Notes under the pieces: model-generated
The model's database searches: none
The model's input: only the letters and a program-made list of their open reading frames with translations
Told to the model about the DNA's origin: nothing
In this document: piece by piece, positions 43,994-52,867 of the stretch
Layout: the number at the start of each line of letters is the position of its first letter
Position numbering within the stretch: position 1 is the stretch's first letter
Source: JBBRHQ01 sp963815645
GTDB taxonomy: Bacteria > Actinomycetota > Thermoleophilia > Solirubrobacterales > 70-9
DNA length: 64,000 nucleotides
Assembly (NCBI GenBank): GCA_963815645.1
Contig: CAWFHL010000004.1
Coordinates: forward strand, 143,097 to 207,096
Direction: 5' to 3'
Program-made: the position numbers and the translations under genes

Positions 43994-44734
43994 GTGGGAT
44001 CCGACCTCGAACGACCGGTCGCCTCGCTCGAGGCGCTGGTGGCCGGGCTGCCCGGCGACCTGCGCACCCAGGCGCTCACCCACTCCTCCTGGACCGCGGA
44101 GCGATCCGCCTCCTACGAGCGCCTCGCCTTCATCGGCGACAGCGTCCTCGGCCTGGCCGTCGCGGCCGAGGTCTTCGCCCGCTTCCCCGACTACGGCGTC
44201 GGCGCCCTGACGAAGATCCGAAACCAGGCGGTCAGCGGGATCTCTTGCGCCGCGGTCGGTCGGTCGCTCGGCGTCGCCGAGATGCTCGAGTGCGACGGAG
44301 ACCGGCGCAGCCAACGCGATCCCGGCGGCCGTCCTGCTCGAGGGGGAGCGGCCGCTACCCGAGGTGACCGAGGCGCTGATCGGCGCCTGCTTCCTCGCCT
44401 TCGGCTTCGAGCGCACCGCGGCCGCCGTCGCCGAGGCGTTTCGAGCCGCGGATCTCGCTGGCGGTCGAGAAGCGGATCGACTTCAAGTCGGCCCTCCAGG
44501 AGATGCTGGCGCGACAGCGGCGACACGGTGAGCTACGAGGTGGTCAGCGAGCAGGGCCCCCCGCACGAGCGCTTCGAGGTTACGGCGATGGTCGGCGAGG
44601 AGCGAGATGGGGCGCGGCTCGGGGCGCAGCAAGAAGGCGGCCGAGCAGGTCGCCGCCGAGCAGGCCCTGGAGGCGCTCGGCGGGCTGAGACCGCCGCGGT
44701 CCCGATTCGCGTCCGATCGAACCGCGAGCCTTGA
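43994..44734 (+). CDS. rnc: Ribonuclease III, several frameshifts
   Basis: The N-terminal catalytic domain is clear: LTHSSWTAERSASYERLAFIGDSVLGLAVA is the RNase III signature (acidic residues E and D). EVTEALIGACFLAFGFERT follows in another frame, then KRIDFKSALQEMLARQ and a dsRNA-binding domain VSYEVVSEQGPPHERFEVTAMVG with SKKAAEQVAAEQAL. At least four shifts between 44300 and 44720. GTG start at 43994. The 3' end is placed at the TGA at 44734 by analogy; it abuts the smc promoter. Confidence 0.85.
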   Translation: MGSDLERPVASLEALVAGLPGDLRTQALTHSSWTAERSASYERLAFIGDSVLGLAVAAEVFARFPDYGVGALTKIRNQAVSGISCAAVGRSLGVAEMLECDGDRRSQRDPGGRPARGGAAATRGDRGADRRLLPRLRLRAHRGRRRRGVSSRGSRWRSRSGSTSSRPSRRCWRDSGDTVSYEVVSEQGPPHERFEVTAMVGEERDGARLGAQQEGGRAGRRRAGPGGARRAETAAVPIRVRSNREP

Positions 44735-44738
44735 TACT
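44733..44738 (+). promoter_or_regulatory. -10 box GATACT of smc
   Basis: TTGATACT lies 6 bases before the smc ATG at 44745; leaderless-type spacing. Confidence 0.35.
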
Positions 44739-44744
44739 GCGCAG

Positions 44745-47113
44745 ATGTACCTGAAATCGATCAGCCTCAAGGGATTCAAGTCCTTCCCCGAGCGGACGAG
44801 GCTGCACTTCTCGCCCGGCGTCAGCGTGATCGTCGGCCCCAACGGCTCGGGCAAGTCGAACATCACCGACGCGGTGCTCTGGGCCCTCGGCGAGCAGAGC
44901 CCGGGAGCGGTGCGGGGGTCTTCGATGCAGGACGTGATCTCCGCCGGAGGCAGCGGGGTCGGCAGCCGCCGCCGCGCCGAGGTCGAGGTCGTGATCGACA
45001 ACTCCGAGGGGCGGGCGGCGACGGACTTCTCGGAGATCTCGATCGAGCGCCGGCTCGACCGCGCCGGGGAGGGCACCTACCGGCTGAACGGCGCCCGCTG
45101 CCGCCTGGTCGACGTGGTCGAGGTCCTCTCGGACACCAACATGGGCCGCGAGATGCACTCGGTGATCAGCCAGGGCCGGGTCGAGTCGATCGTGCACTCG
45201 AAGCCGCGGGAAAGGCGGATGCTGATCGAGGAGGCGGCCGGGCTCGGGAAGCACCGCAAGCGCCGCCGCCGCGCCGAGCTGAAGCTGAAGGCGACCCGGG
45301 AGAACCTCGACCGCGCCCTCGACGTCGAGCGCGAGGCACGCTCGCGGCTGCGTCCGCTGAAGCGCCAGGCGCAGGCGGCGGAGCTCGGCGCGCGGATCGA
45401 GCGCGAGGAGCTGGGGCTGCGGGCGCAGGTGGTCGCGGAGGAGCTTCGCTTCGGCGAGCAGAGGCTGGCGGCGGCGGCGGAGGTCGCCGGCAAGGCGCGG
45501 TCGGTGCGCGAGGGAATCGAGCGGCAGCTGGCCGAGGTCAGCGCTCGGCGGCGGGCAGCGGAAGAGCGGTTCGCCGAGCGCGACCGCGAGCGAACCCTCG
45601 CCTGGGGCCTGCTCACCAACCTGCGCAGCGACGCCGAGCGGGTCGCGGTCCGCGAAGCCAATCTCGCCGACCGCGCCGTGCGAGCTCGAGGCGAGGCTCG
45701 ATCGCCTCCGCACCGAGCTCGGTCCGCTGACCCTCGACATCGAGAGTGGCGGCGGGACCCCCGGCGAGCGTGCCAGCCAGCTCGAGCAGGAGCTGGGTGA
45801 GGTGGAGGCCGGGCTGGCCGCCGCGTCCGAGGGGCTCGGGCGCGCCCGCGCCGAAGCTTCGGAGGCGGCGAGGGCGAGCGCCCTCGGCGCCGTTCAGGTC
45901 GGCGCCGAGCGGGCCTCGCGCCACGCCCGGCGCGCCGAAGGCCTGCTCGGGGAGCGCCACCGCGAGCGGCTGCGGACGCTGGTCGCCGAGGCCGAGGAGC
46001 TGCTCGTGGCCGTGGGCGCCGCCTCGGCCGCGGTCGAGGCCGTCGGCGCGGCGCTGCGGCGGCGGATCGGCTCCGCCGAGGCGAAGGTCGTCGGCGGCGA
46101 GGGCGAGGGCGACGAGATCGCCGAGGAGATGCGCGCCTGCTCGCAGCGCGAGGCCGAGCTGCAGGCCGAGATGAAGGGGCTCTCCGACGAGCTGACCAGG
46201 GCGGAGGTCGATGCCGCCCACCTCGGCGACCGGCGCTCGGAGGCCGCCAAGGAGCTGGCCGAGATCGGCGAGAGGCTGGGCGAGGAGATCGGGCCGGCGG
46301 AGCGGCCGCTGACCGACGCCGAGCGCGAGGAGATCGACCGGCGCCTGCAGCGGCTGGAGCGGCGCCGCTCCCAGATCGGACCTGTCAACCCGCTCGCCGA
46401 GCGCGAGTACGAGGAGGCCCGCGACTCACGTCTCCGACCTCCAGGGCCAGCGCGAGGACACGGCCAGGGCTCTGTCCGAGCTGCAGTCGCTGATCGTCGA
46501 GATCGACCGAGGAGATCGAGCGCGCCTTCGAGGAGACCTTCGAGGCAACCGCGAAGAACTTCGAGGAGATGGTCGAGCACCTCTTCCCCGGGGGCCGGGG
46601 GAAGCTGCGGCGGGTCTCGCTGCGGCCGGTCGCGGAGGAGGGCGGAGATCGACGGAGGCGAGCGGTGTCTCCGAGGAGGAGGAGGACGGCTCGGAGCGCG
46701 AGGTGCTCGGGGTCGAGATCGAGGTGACCCCGGCCGGGAAGTCGACCCGCAAGCTCTCGCTGCTCTCCGGCGGCGAGAAGTCGCTGGTTGCGCTCGGCTT
46801 CGTCTTCGCGGTCTTCCTGGCGCGACCCTGCCCCTTCTACATCCTCGACGAGGTCGAGGCCGCTCTGGACGATGCCAACATCGACCGCTTCCTGCAGTTG
46901 ATCCGGCGCTTCTCCGACCGCGCCCAGTTCGTGATCGTCACCCACCAGAAGCGGACGATGGAGGCGGCCGACGTCCTCTATGGCGTCAGCATGGGGGGCG
47001 ACGGGGTCACCAAGGTCGTCTCCCGACGGCTGCCTCGCGACGAGGAAGCCGCCACCGATGCGCCGCCTCCGTTCGCCGGGATCGAAGCGGACGAGGCGAC
47101 CGAGGCCGCCTGA
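44745..47113 (+). CDS. smc: Chromosome segregation ATPase SMC, unusually short, several frameshifts
   Basis: N-terminal head: MYLKSISLKGFKSFPERTRL, Walker A VGPNGSGKSNITDAV, SVISQGRVESI. C-terminal head: LSLLSGGEKSLVALG (ABC signature), Walker B FYILDEVEAALDDANI, VTHQKRTMEAADVLYG. Shifts near 45685, 46428, 46508 and 46640. Summing the pieces gives about 789 residues, against roughly 1150-1200 in typical SMC. The missing part is the middle: after about 160 residues of coil the chain goes directly into returning coil with no recognisable hinge domain. ScpA and ScpB are encoded at 4976-6285. Confidence 0.88.
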
Positions 47114-47125
47114 AGCGGGTCCCCG

Positions 47126-48133
47126 GTGCCAACCAGCTGGCAGGAGATCCTCGATCTCGGCCGCCGGGAGGATCCCGCGGCGAATCGGGAGGGCGCGGAG
47201 GACGAGGCCGCCGCGGAGGGTCGCGGGATGTTGAGGCGCCTTCGCGAGAGCCTCTCCCGAAGCCGGCAGGCGCTCGGCGAGGAGATCTCTGCCAGCCTCT
47301 TCGACCGGATCGACGAGCAGACCTGGGAGCGTCTCGAGGAGGCGCTGATCCTCGCCGACGTGGGCGCGCCGACCACCGCTGAGGTGGTCGGCGGGCTCGA
47401 GCGGGAGGTCGAGTCGGGGGCGGTCGGCGCCGACGGAACCGCGATCCGCCAGCGGCTGATCGAGATGCTCGCCGAGATCGCCGCCGCAGGCGAACGCCGG
47501 ATCGACCTCAGCGCCGAGCCTGCCGTTCTGCTGATGGTCGGGGTCAACGGCACCGGAAAGACGACGACGATCGGCAAGGTCGCCTGGCACCTCGGCAACG
47601 AGTTCGGCCTCGACGTCGTCCTCGGCGCCGCCGACACCTACCGGGCGGCGGCGACCGAGCAGCTCGCCGAGTGGGCCGGGCGGGCGGGCGCCGACCTGGT
47701 TCGCTCGGCCGCCGGCGCCGATCCCGGCGCGGTCGCCTTCGATGCGATCGCCGCGGCCAGGGCCCGCTCGGCCGACGTCGTGATCATCGACACAGCGGGT
47801 CGCCTCCACACCCAGGGGAACCTGATGGACGAGCTGGCGAAGGTGCGACGGGTGATCGGAAAGCAGATCCCCGATGCGCCGCACGAGACGCTGATCACGA
47901 TCGACGCGACAACCGGCCAGAACGGGCTCCGGCAGGCGAAGGTGTTCTCCGAGGCGGTCGCCCTCGACGGGGTGGTTCTGACCAAGCTCGACGGGACCGC
48001 GAAGGGCGGCATCACCCTGGCGATCGCCGCCGAGCTGGGGATCCCGGTGAAGCTGATCGGCACCGGCGAGGGTCTCGAGGACCTGAGGCCGTTCGACCCG
48101 CTGGATTTCGCCACCGCGTTGCTCGGTAATTGA
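47126..48133 (+). CDS. ftsY: Signal recognition particle receptor FtsY
   Basis: 335 residues. The N-terminal helical N domain (LRRLRESLSRSRQALGEEI) precedes the GTPase domain: GVNGTGKTTTIGKVAW (G1), DTYRAAATEQL, DTAGRLHTQGNLMDELAKV (G3), TKLDGTAKGG (G4), and closing GIPVKLIGTGEGLEDLRPF. The acidic A-domain is short, as in many actinobacteria. GTG at 47126. It pairs with Ffh, encoded at 49621. Confidence 0.95.
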   Translation: MPTSWQEILDLGRREDPAANREGAEDEAAAEGRGMLRRLRESLSRSRQALGEEISASLFDRIDEQTWERLEEALILADVGAPTTAEVVGGLEREVESGAVGADGTAIRQRLIEMLAEIAAAGERRIDLSAEPAVLLMVGVNGTGKTTTIGKVAWHLGNEFGLDVVLGAADTYRAAATEQLAEWAGRAGADLVRSAAGADPGAVAFDAIAAARARSADVVIIDTAGRLHTQGNLMDELAKVRRVIGKQIPDAPHETLITIDATTGQNGLRQAKVFSEAVALDGVVLTKLDGTAKGGITLAIAAELGIPVKLIGTGEGLEDLRPFDPLDFATALLGN

Positions 48134-48135
48134 TT

Positions 48136-48191
48136 GCCGGCGCGGTGTTAGCGCCGGCAGAGGCATGTGAGGCGGCGAAGCCGCCGCAATT
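48136..48191. repeat. Dual-hairpin intergenic repeat, copy 3
   Basis: Near-consensus copy: GCCGGCGC-GGTGTTA-GCGCCGGC, linker AGAGGCATGTGA, GGCGGC-GAA-GCCGCC, then GCAATT. It starts 3 bases after the ftsY stop. Confidence 0.9.
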
Positions 48192-48202
48192 AATCAAAGA
48201 TT

Positions 48203-48258
48203 GCCGGCGCGGTGTTAGCGCCGGCAGAGGCATGTGAGGCGGCGAAGCCGCCGCAATT
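48203..48258. repeat. Dual-hairpin intergenic repeat, copy 4
   Basis: Identical to copy 3 over its full length and in direct tandem, 11 bases apart. It extends to the stop of the minus-strand PAS/HD-GYP gene. Confidence 0.9.
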
Positions 48259-49564
48259 AGTCCCCAGTCTGCCCGCGCGGCATGGGCGGCGGCAAAGCCG
48301 CCGCAATTGACTCAGGCGACGATCTCCCGGTCCGCCATGCGGACCAGTCCCTGATCGGCGCCATCAGCTCGACGTGCTCGAGGTGGAGGAACGCCTCGAC
48401 AACGTTCGGGTCGAACCGGGTCCCGGAGCCGGCATTGATCTCGGCCAGCGTCTCCTCCAGGGTCCACGGCTCGAACCGGGGGCGGCCGTGGGTCAGCGTG
48501 TCGAAGGCGTCGGCGACCATCGTGATTCGACCGCCGATCGGTATCTCCTCGCCCTGCAGCCCGCGCGGATACCCCTCGCCGTCCCAGCGCTCGTGGTGGG
48601 TGAGGGCGATCTGCTCGGCCAGACGCAGCGCCGGGGTCTCGCTGCTCCCGAGGATGTCGGCCCCGATCACCGTGTGCTGTCGCATCATCGCCAGATCCGG
48701 CTCCGAGAGCTCCGCCGGCTGCAACAGGATCTCCTCGCTGACCCCGAGCTTGCCGATGTCGTGCAGCGGCGCCGCCTGGCCGATCAGCTCGATGAACCCG
48801 GTGGAGAGGCCGAGCTCGTTGGCGATCGCGGCGCTGATCCTCCCCACCCGGACGGTGTGCTCATGGGTGCCCTTCTCGTGCAGCTCGGCGGCGACCGCGA
48901 GGCGCTGCAGCGTCTCCAGCCGCGAGCGCTCCAGCTCGCGGGTGCGCTCGCCGACGACGCCCTGGAGCATCCTCTCCCGTGTCCGCAGGCCCTCTTCGGC
49001 CCGCTTCAGGCCGGTGATGTCGTAGATCACGCCCTGGGTGATCTTCTGCCCGCTCTCGGTCAGCCCGACGGCGACGTCGCGGACCCAAATCTCCTCACCG
49101 GACTTGGTCCGCATCCGGTAGTCGGTCGCATTGGGCTCGCCCGAGCGCAACGCCCGACTCTCGTCGGAGATCGCCAGGGCGACGTCGTCCGGGTGGACCT
49201 GCCGGCGCCAGAGGTCGGGGTCCTCGCGCCACTCCTCTGGGGTGAAGCCGAGCATCGTCGTGATGTAGGGGCTGACGTATTGCCAGCGCGCCTTTTCCCC
49301 GGGCTCGGCCAGGTAGGCGATCACCGGGGCCTGCTCGGCGACGAACCGGTAGCGCGACTCCTCGGCAGCGAGGCGCTCGGCCTGTCGATCGCCACTGCCC
49401 AGGTAGATCTCCAATGCGATCAGCGCTGCGGTGAGCAGCCCGAGCGCTGCGGCCACCCACGAGGCAGCGTCGATCGCCGCCGCGGCGACCGTCGCGAGCG
49501 CAGCCAGCAGGGCCGCCCCAAGCAGCAGGAGTCTTCGTCGATCTCGTCTCATCGGGGTCTGCAT
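48257..49564 (-). CDS. Membrane PAS-domain HD-GYP phosphodiesterase
   Basis: 435 residues. Two N-terminal membrane helices (residues about 10-55), a PAS domain (YRFVAEQAPVIAYLAEPG through SGEEIWVRDVAVGL, with a PAC motif), a short coiled coil and an HD-GYP domain with HDIGKLG, HHERWDGEGYPRGLQGEEIP and VADAFDTLTHGRP. HD-GYP domains hydrolyse cyclic di-GMP; the HD and GYP motifs are intact. The C-terminal 15-20 residues come from repeat copy 5. No cyclase gene is nearby. Confidence 0.88.
   Translation of the reverse strand: MQTPMRRDRRRLLLLGAALLAALATVAAAAIDAASWVAAALGLLTAALIALEIYLGSGDRQAERLAAEESRYRFVAEQAPVIAYLAEPGEKARWQYVSPYITTMLGFTPEEWREDPDLWRRQVHPDDVALAISDESRALRSGEPNATDYRMRTKSGEEIWVRDVAVGLTESGQKITQGVIYDITGLKRAEEGLRTRERMLQGVVGERTRELERSRLETLQRLAVAAELHEKGTHEHTVRVGRISAAIANELGLSTGFIELIGQAAPLHDIGKLGVSEEILLQPAELSEPDLAMMRQHTVIGADILGSSETPALRLAEQIALTHHERWDGEGYPRGLQGEEIPIGGRITMVADAFDTLTHGRPRFEPWTLEETLAEINAGSGTRFDPNVVEAFLHLEHVELMAPIRDWSAWRTGRSSPESIAAALPPPMPRGQTGD
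48271..48308. repeat. Dual-hairpin intergenic repeat, copy 5 (partial)
   Basis: Only the second hairpin (GGCGGC-AAA-GCCGCC, then GCAATT) and a stub of the first remain. It lies inside the 3' end of the minus-strand PAS/HD-GYP gene and encodes its Ala/Pro-rich tail. Confidence 0.75.
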
Positions 49565-49608
49565 CTCACCACTACCCGATCCGGAGGATCGTAGTTGGGA
49601 CCGGGGAC

Positions 49609-49614
49609 TAAGCT
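49609..49614 (+). promoter_or_regulatory. -10 box TAAGCT of ffh
   Basis: TAAGCT ends 6 bases before the ffh ATG at 49621. Confidence 0.4.
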
Positions 49615-49620
49615 GAGGCG

Positions 49621-50988
49621 ATGTTCGATCAGCTATCGGATCGATTGCAGTCCGCCCTCTCGGATGTCCGCTCGCGCGGCAAGCTCACCGAGGACGACGT
49701 CGATCGGGCGATGCGGGAGATCCGCCTGGCTCTGCTCGAGGCGGACGTCAACTTCAAGGTCGTCAAGGCCTTCACCTCCACGGTCAAGGAGCGCTGCCTG
49801 GGAGCCGACGTGCTCGGCAGCCTCGACCCGGGCCAGCAGGTGGTGAAGATCGTCAACGAGGAGCTCACCGAGCTAATGGGCGGTACCGGGCGGGAGATCG
49901 CCTTCGCCTCGAGCGGCCCGACGGTGATCCTGATGGCCGGCCTCCAGGGGTCGGGGAAGACGACGGCATGCGCGAAGCTGGCCCGGAGCCTGGGGGAGGG
50001 AGGGCGCAAGATCGCACTGGCGGCGTGCGACGTGCACCGGCCGGCGGCGGTCGAACAGCTGGTCAAGATGGGCGGGCGGGCCGGCGCCAAGGTCTATGAG
50101 CGGGGGACCGAGGCCGACCCGGTGGAGATCGCCGAGTGGGCGCTCGAGCAGGCTCGCCAGGAGGACCGCGACGTGCTGATCGTCGACACTGCCGGGCGCC
50201 TTCACGTCGACCCCGAGATGATGGGCGAGCTGGCCCGGATCCGCAAGACGGTCCGCCCCCACGATGTGCTCTTGGTCGTCGACGCAATGACCGGGCAGGA
50301 CGCGGTCGGGGTCGCGGAGTCATTCGCCGATGCCGCCGAATTCGACGGCGTGGTGATCACGAAGCTCGACGGCGACGCTCGCGGTGGTGCCGCACTCTCC
50401 GTGAAGGCGGTCACCGGAAAGCCGATCATCTACGCGTCGACGGGAGAGAAGATCGAGGAGTTCGAGCGCTTCCACCCGGACCGGATGGCCGGCCGCATCC
50501 TCGGGATGGGAGACGTCCTCAGCCTGATCGAGAAGGCAGAGAAGCAGGTGGACGCCGGGCAGGCCGCCGACCTCCAGGAGAAGATGCGGACCGACCAGTT
50601 CACGCTCGAGGACTTTCTCGGTCAGCTGAAGCAGGTCCGCAAGATGGGGCCGATCGGCAGCCTGATGGGGATGATGCCCGGCATGGGGGGGTTGAAGCAG
50701 CTGCGCGGGGCCGACGTCGACGAGCGAGAACTCGACCGGGTCGAGGCGATCATCCTCTCGATGACCCCGGGGGAGAGGGCCAACCCGGGCCTGATCAACG
50801 GCTCGCGCCGCAAGCGGATCGCCGGCGGCTCCGGCACCAGGGTCCAGCACGTCAACCAGCTGGTCAAGCAGTTCGACCAGATGCGCAAGCTGATGAAGCA
50901 GGTGGCCTCCGGCCAGATGCCCGATCCCCAGCAGCTCGCCCAGCAGATGGCCGGCGCCGGCGCAAAGCCGAAGTTCAAGCGCCGCTGA
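49621..50988 (+). CDS. ffh: Signal recognition particle protein Ffh
   Basis: 455 residues. N domain MFDQLSDRLQSALSDVRSRG, GTPase domain with GLQGSGKTTACAKLA, DVHRPAAVEQL, DTAGRLHVDPEMMGELA and TKLDGDARGG, then the methionine-rich M domain (MGPIGSLMGMMPGMGG; RMRKLMKQ-like helix) that binds SRP RNA and signal peptides. Opens the rpsP-khpA-trmD run. Confidence 0.96.
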   Translation: MFDQLSDRLQSALSDVRSRGKLTEDDVDRAMREIRLALLEADVNFKVVKAFTSTVKERCLGADVLGSLDPGQQVVKIVNEELTELMGGTGREIAFASSGPTVILMAGLQGSGKTTACAKLARSLGEGGRKIALAACDVHRPAAVEQLVKMGGRAGAKVYERGTEADPVEIAEWALEQARQEDRDVLIVDTAGRLHVDPEMMGELARIRKTVRPHDVLLVVDAMTGQDAVGVAESFADAAEFDGVVITKLDGDARGGAALSVKAVTGKPIIYASTGEKIEEFERFHPDRMAGRILGMGDVLSLIEKAEKQVDAGQAADLQEKMRTDQFTLEDFLGQLKQVRKMGPIGSLMGMMPGMGGLKQLRGADVDERELDRVEAIILSMTPGERANPGLINGSRRKRIAGGSGTRVQHVNQLVKQFDQMRKLMKQVASGQMPDPQQLAQQMAGAGAKPKFKRR

Positions 50989-51009
50989 CCCGCTAACCTT
51001 CCGCGGCCG

Positions 51010-51267
51010 ATGGCAGTGCGAATCAGATTGAGGCGAGTGGGTTCGAAGAAGAACCCGATCTGGCGGGTGGTGGTCGCGGACAAGCGCTCACCCCGCGACG
51101 GCCGCACGATCGAGACGATCGGCCGCTACAACCCGCAGACCGACCCGTCGCTGATCGAGATCGACGAAGACCGGGCCCGCCACTGGCTCGAGCACGGCGC
51201 CCAGCCCTCGGAGACGGTCGCCAGCCTGCTCCGCTCCAAGGGAATCAGGGCGACGGGGACAAAGTAG
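51010..51267 (+). CDS. rpsP: 30S ribosomal protein S16
   Basis: 85 residues: VRIRLRRVGSKKNPIWRVVVADKRSPRDGRTIETIGRYNP is the S16 core, cut here to family landmarks such as RLRRVGSKKNP and IGRYNP. A TAACCT box ends 11 bases before the ATG. Confidence 0.96.
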   Translation: MAVRIRLRRVGSKKNPIWRVVVADKRSPRDGRTIETIGRYNPQTDPSLIEIDEDRARHWLEHGAQPSETVASLLRSKGIRATGTK

Positions 51268-51272
51268 GTCTT

Positions 51273-51503
51273 GTGCGGGATCTGCTCGAGTTCCTCGCCA
51301 GGGCGCTCGTCGAGCATCCCGACCAGGTAGTCGTCGAGGAGCTGGAGGAGGACGGCGACCTCGTCTATGAGATCACCGTCGCTGAGGAGGACCTCGGCCG
51401 AGTGATCGGCAGGCGCGGCCGGGTGGCGAACGCGATCCGATCGGTGGCGAAGGCGGCGGCGGTCCGGATCGAGCGACGAGTCATCGTCGACATCCTCGAC
51501 TGA
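51273..51503 (+). CDS. khpA: KH-domain RNA-binding protein KhpA
   Basis: 76 residues forming a single KH domain: VAEEDLGRVIGRRGRVANAIRSV carries the GxxG-type loop (GRRG). The small KhpA protein binds RNA broadly and usually sits between rpsP and rimM, as here. GTG at 51273, 5 bases after the rpsP stop. The next gene is trmD directly: rimM is absent. Confidence 0.9.
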   Translation: MRDLLEFLARALVEHPDQVVVEELEEDGDLVYEITVAEEDLGRVIGRRGRVANAIRSVAKAAAVRIERRVIVDILD

Positions 51504-51519
51504 GGGGGCGGGCCCCACG

Positions 51520-52200
51520 ATGCGGCTCGACATCTTCACCCTCTTTCCCGAGGCGTTCGATTGGTTCAGCTCGCAGCGGCCAGTCCACAATGCGCTCAGC
51601 GAGGGATCCGAGCTGCGGCTTCTCAGCTACCGCGATGCGACCCCGTTACGCGCCGGGCAGGTTGACGACTCGCCCTACGGCGGTGGCGCCGGGATGCTGC
51701 TGCGGGTCGACGTGGTCGACGCCGCCCTCGAGGCGGCCTACCCCCACGGCTCGAGGCCGAGGATCGCCCTGCTGACGCCTTCCGGCAGGCTGCTCGACGA
51801 CCCCCTTGCGACCGAGCTGGCGAGCGAGCCCCACCTGGCGCTGATGTGCGGCCGCTATGAGGGATTCGACCAGCGGGTTCACGACCACCTCGCCGACGAC
51901 GAGGTCTCGATCGGGCGTTATGTGCTCGCCGGCGGGGAGCTGGCGGCGATGGTCCTCGCGGATGCGATCATCCGCAAGCTCCCGGGCGCGCTCGGACACG
52001 GCGATAGCGCCGTCGAGGAGTCGTTCAGCGAAGCGCTCGACGGAGCTCCGGAGTATCCGCATTTCACCAGGCCCCCCGGCTATCGCGGCTGGGAGGTGCC
52101 GGAGGTTCTCCTCTCAGGGGACCACGAGCGCGTCAGGGAGTGGCGTGTGGCCCGCAGCCGGGAGCGCGCCGAGCGGCTCGGTTCGCCCGGCGGCGACTAG
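51520..52200 (+). CDS. trmD: tRNA (guanine-37-N1)-methyltransferase
   Basis: 226 residues of the SPOUT knot family: MRLDIFTLFPEAFDWF, DDSPYGGGAGMLLRVD, LMCGRYEGFDQRV, DDEVSIGRYVLAGGELAAM and FTRPPGYRGWEVPEVLLSGDH. All SAM-binding knot motifs are present. Confidence 0.96.
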   Translation: MRLDIFTLFPEAFDWFSSQRPVHNALSEGSELRLLSYRDATPLRAGQVDDSPYGGGAGMLLRVDVVDAALEAAYPHGSRPRIALLTPSGRLLDDPLATELASEPHLALMCGRYEGFDQRVHDHLADDEVSIGRYVLAGGELAAMVLADAIIRKLPGALGHGDSAVEESFSEALDGAPEYPHFTRPPGYRGWEVPEVLLSGDHERVREWRVARSRERAERLGSPGGD

Positions 52201-52211
52201 CTTCGAGCCGC

Positions 52212-52217
52212 TACCAT
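52212..52217 (+). promoter_or_regulatory. -10 box TACCAT (GCTACCAT) upstream of rplS
   Basis: GCTACCAT lies 5 bases before the left arm of the 52223-52260 terminator hairpin, so a transcript would begin at the hairpin itself. The octamer is shared with rpmB and rpmF. Confidence 0.4.
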
Positions 52218-52222
52218 TCCGC

Positions 52223-52260
52223 AACCGCGCGGGCCGGATTCCGCTTTGCGCGGTTTTTTT
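52223..52260 (+). terminator. Intrinsic terminator/possible attenuator before rplS
   Basis: AACCGCGC (52223-52230) and GCGCGGTT (52247-52254) form a perfect 8-bp stem followed at once by a run of eight T (52253-52260). This is the clearest intrinsic terminator in the window. It ends trmD transcription and, given the box upstream, may attenuate rplS. Confidence 0.8.
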
Positions 52261-52284
52261 AGGGCCGATTCCCGCCCCACCTCA

Positions 52285-52867
52285 ATGAGCACGATCATCG
52301 ACAGCATCGAACGGAGCCAGCTGAAGGAGGGCCTGCCCTCGTTCGCCTCCGGCGATCGCGTCCGGGTCCACTTTCAGGTGGTCGAGGGAAGCCGGCGCCG
52401 CACCCAGGTCTTCGAGGGGGTCGTCCTGAAGCGACAGGGCTCGGGAGTGCGCGAGACTTTCACGGTTCGCAAGCAGTCCTTCGGAGTCGGCGTCGAGAGG
52501 ACGTTTCCCCTGCACTCGCCCAAGATCGAGCGGCTCGAGGTCGCCGGTCGCGGCGACGTGCGCAGGGCGAAGCTCTACTACCTGCGGGGCCGGGTCGGGA
52601 AGGCTGCCCGCGTCGCGGAGCGCCGCTGGGGCATCGACGAGGACGTGATCGCCGCCCCGAGCGACGCGGAGAGCGAGGCGCTCGACTCCGAGGGGGTCGG
52701 GCAGGACGAGGTCGTGCCGGTTGAGGAGGCCGAGGCCGAGGCGCCCGGAGGCCGCGAGGCTGAGACGCCTGAGACCGAAGCCGATGCAAGGGGAAGAGCC
52801 GAAGGCGGAAACCGAGGCTGGGGGAGACGAGGAGACCGAGGCCGAGTCCGACGAGGACTCGGACTGA
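52285..52867 (+). CDS. rplS: 50S ribosomal protein L19 with acidic tail, one frameshift
   Basis: The L19 domain (about 110 residues) has FASGDRVRVHFQVVEG, QVFEGVVLKRQGSGVRETFTVRK and AKLYYLRGRVGKAARV. A long Glu-rich tail follows (EEAEAEAPGG, then after a shift near 52790 EEPKAETEAGG and ESDEDSD) to a TGA at 52865-52867. Without the shift the frame runs on into lepB as an Arg-rich, implausible linker, so the apparent L19-signal-peptidase fusion is an artefact. About 193 residues against 115-120 normally. Confidence 0.85.

Noticed and set aside
48136..48308. CRISPR array at the tandem repeats
   Set aside because: Only two full copies plus a fragment, the spacing is 11-12 bases, and the units are themselves hairpins; no cas genes.
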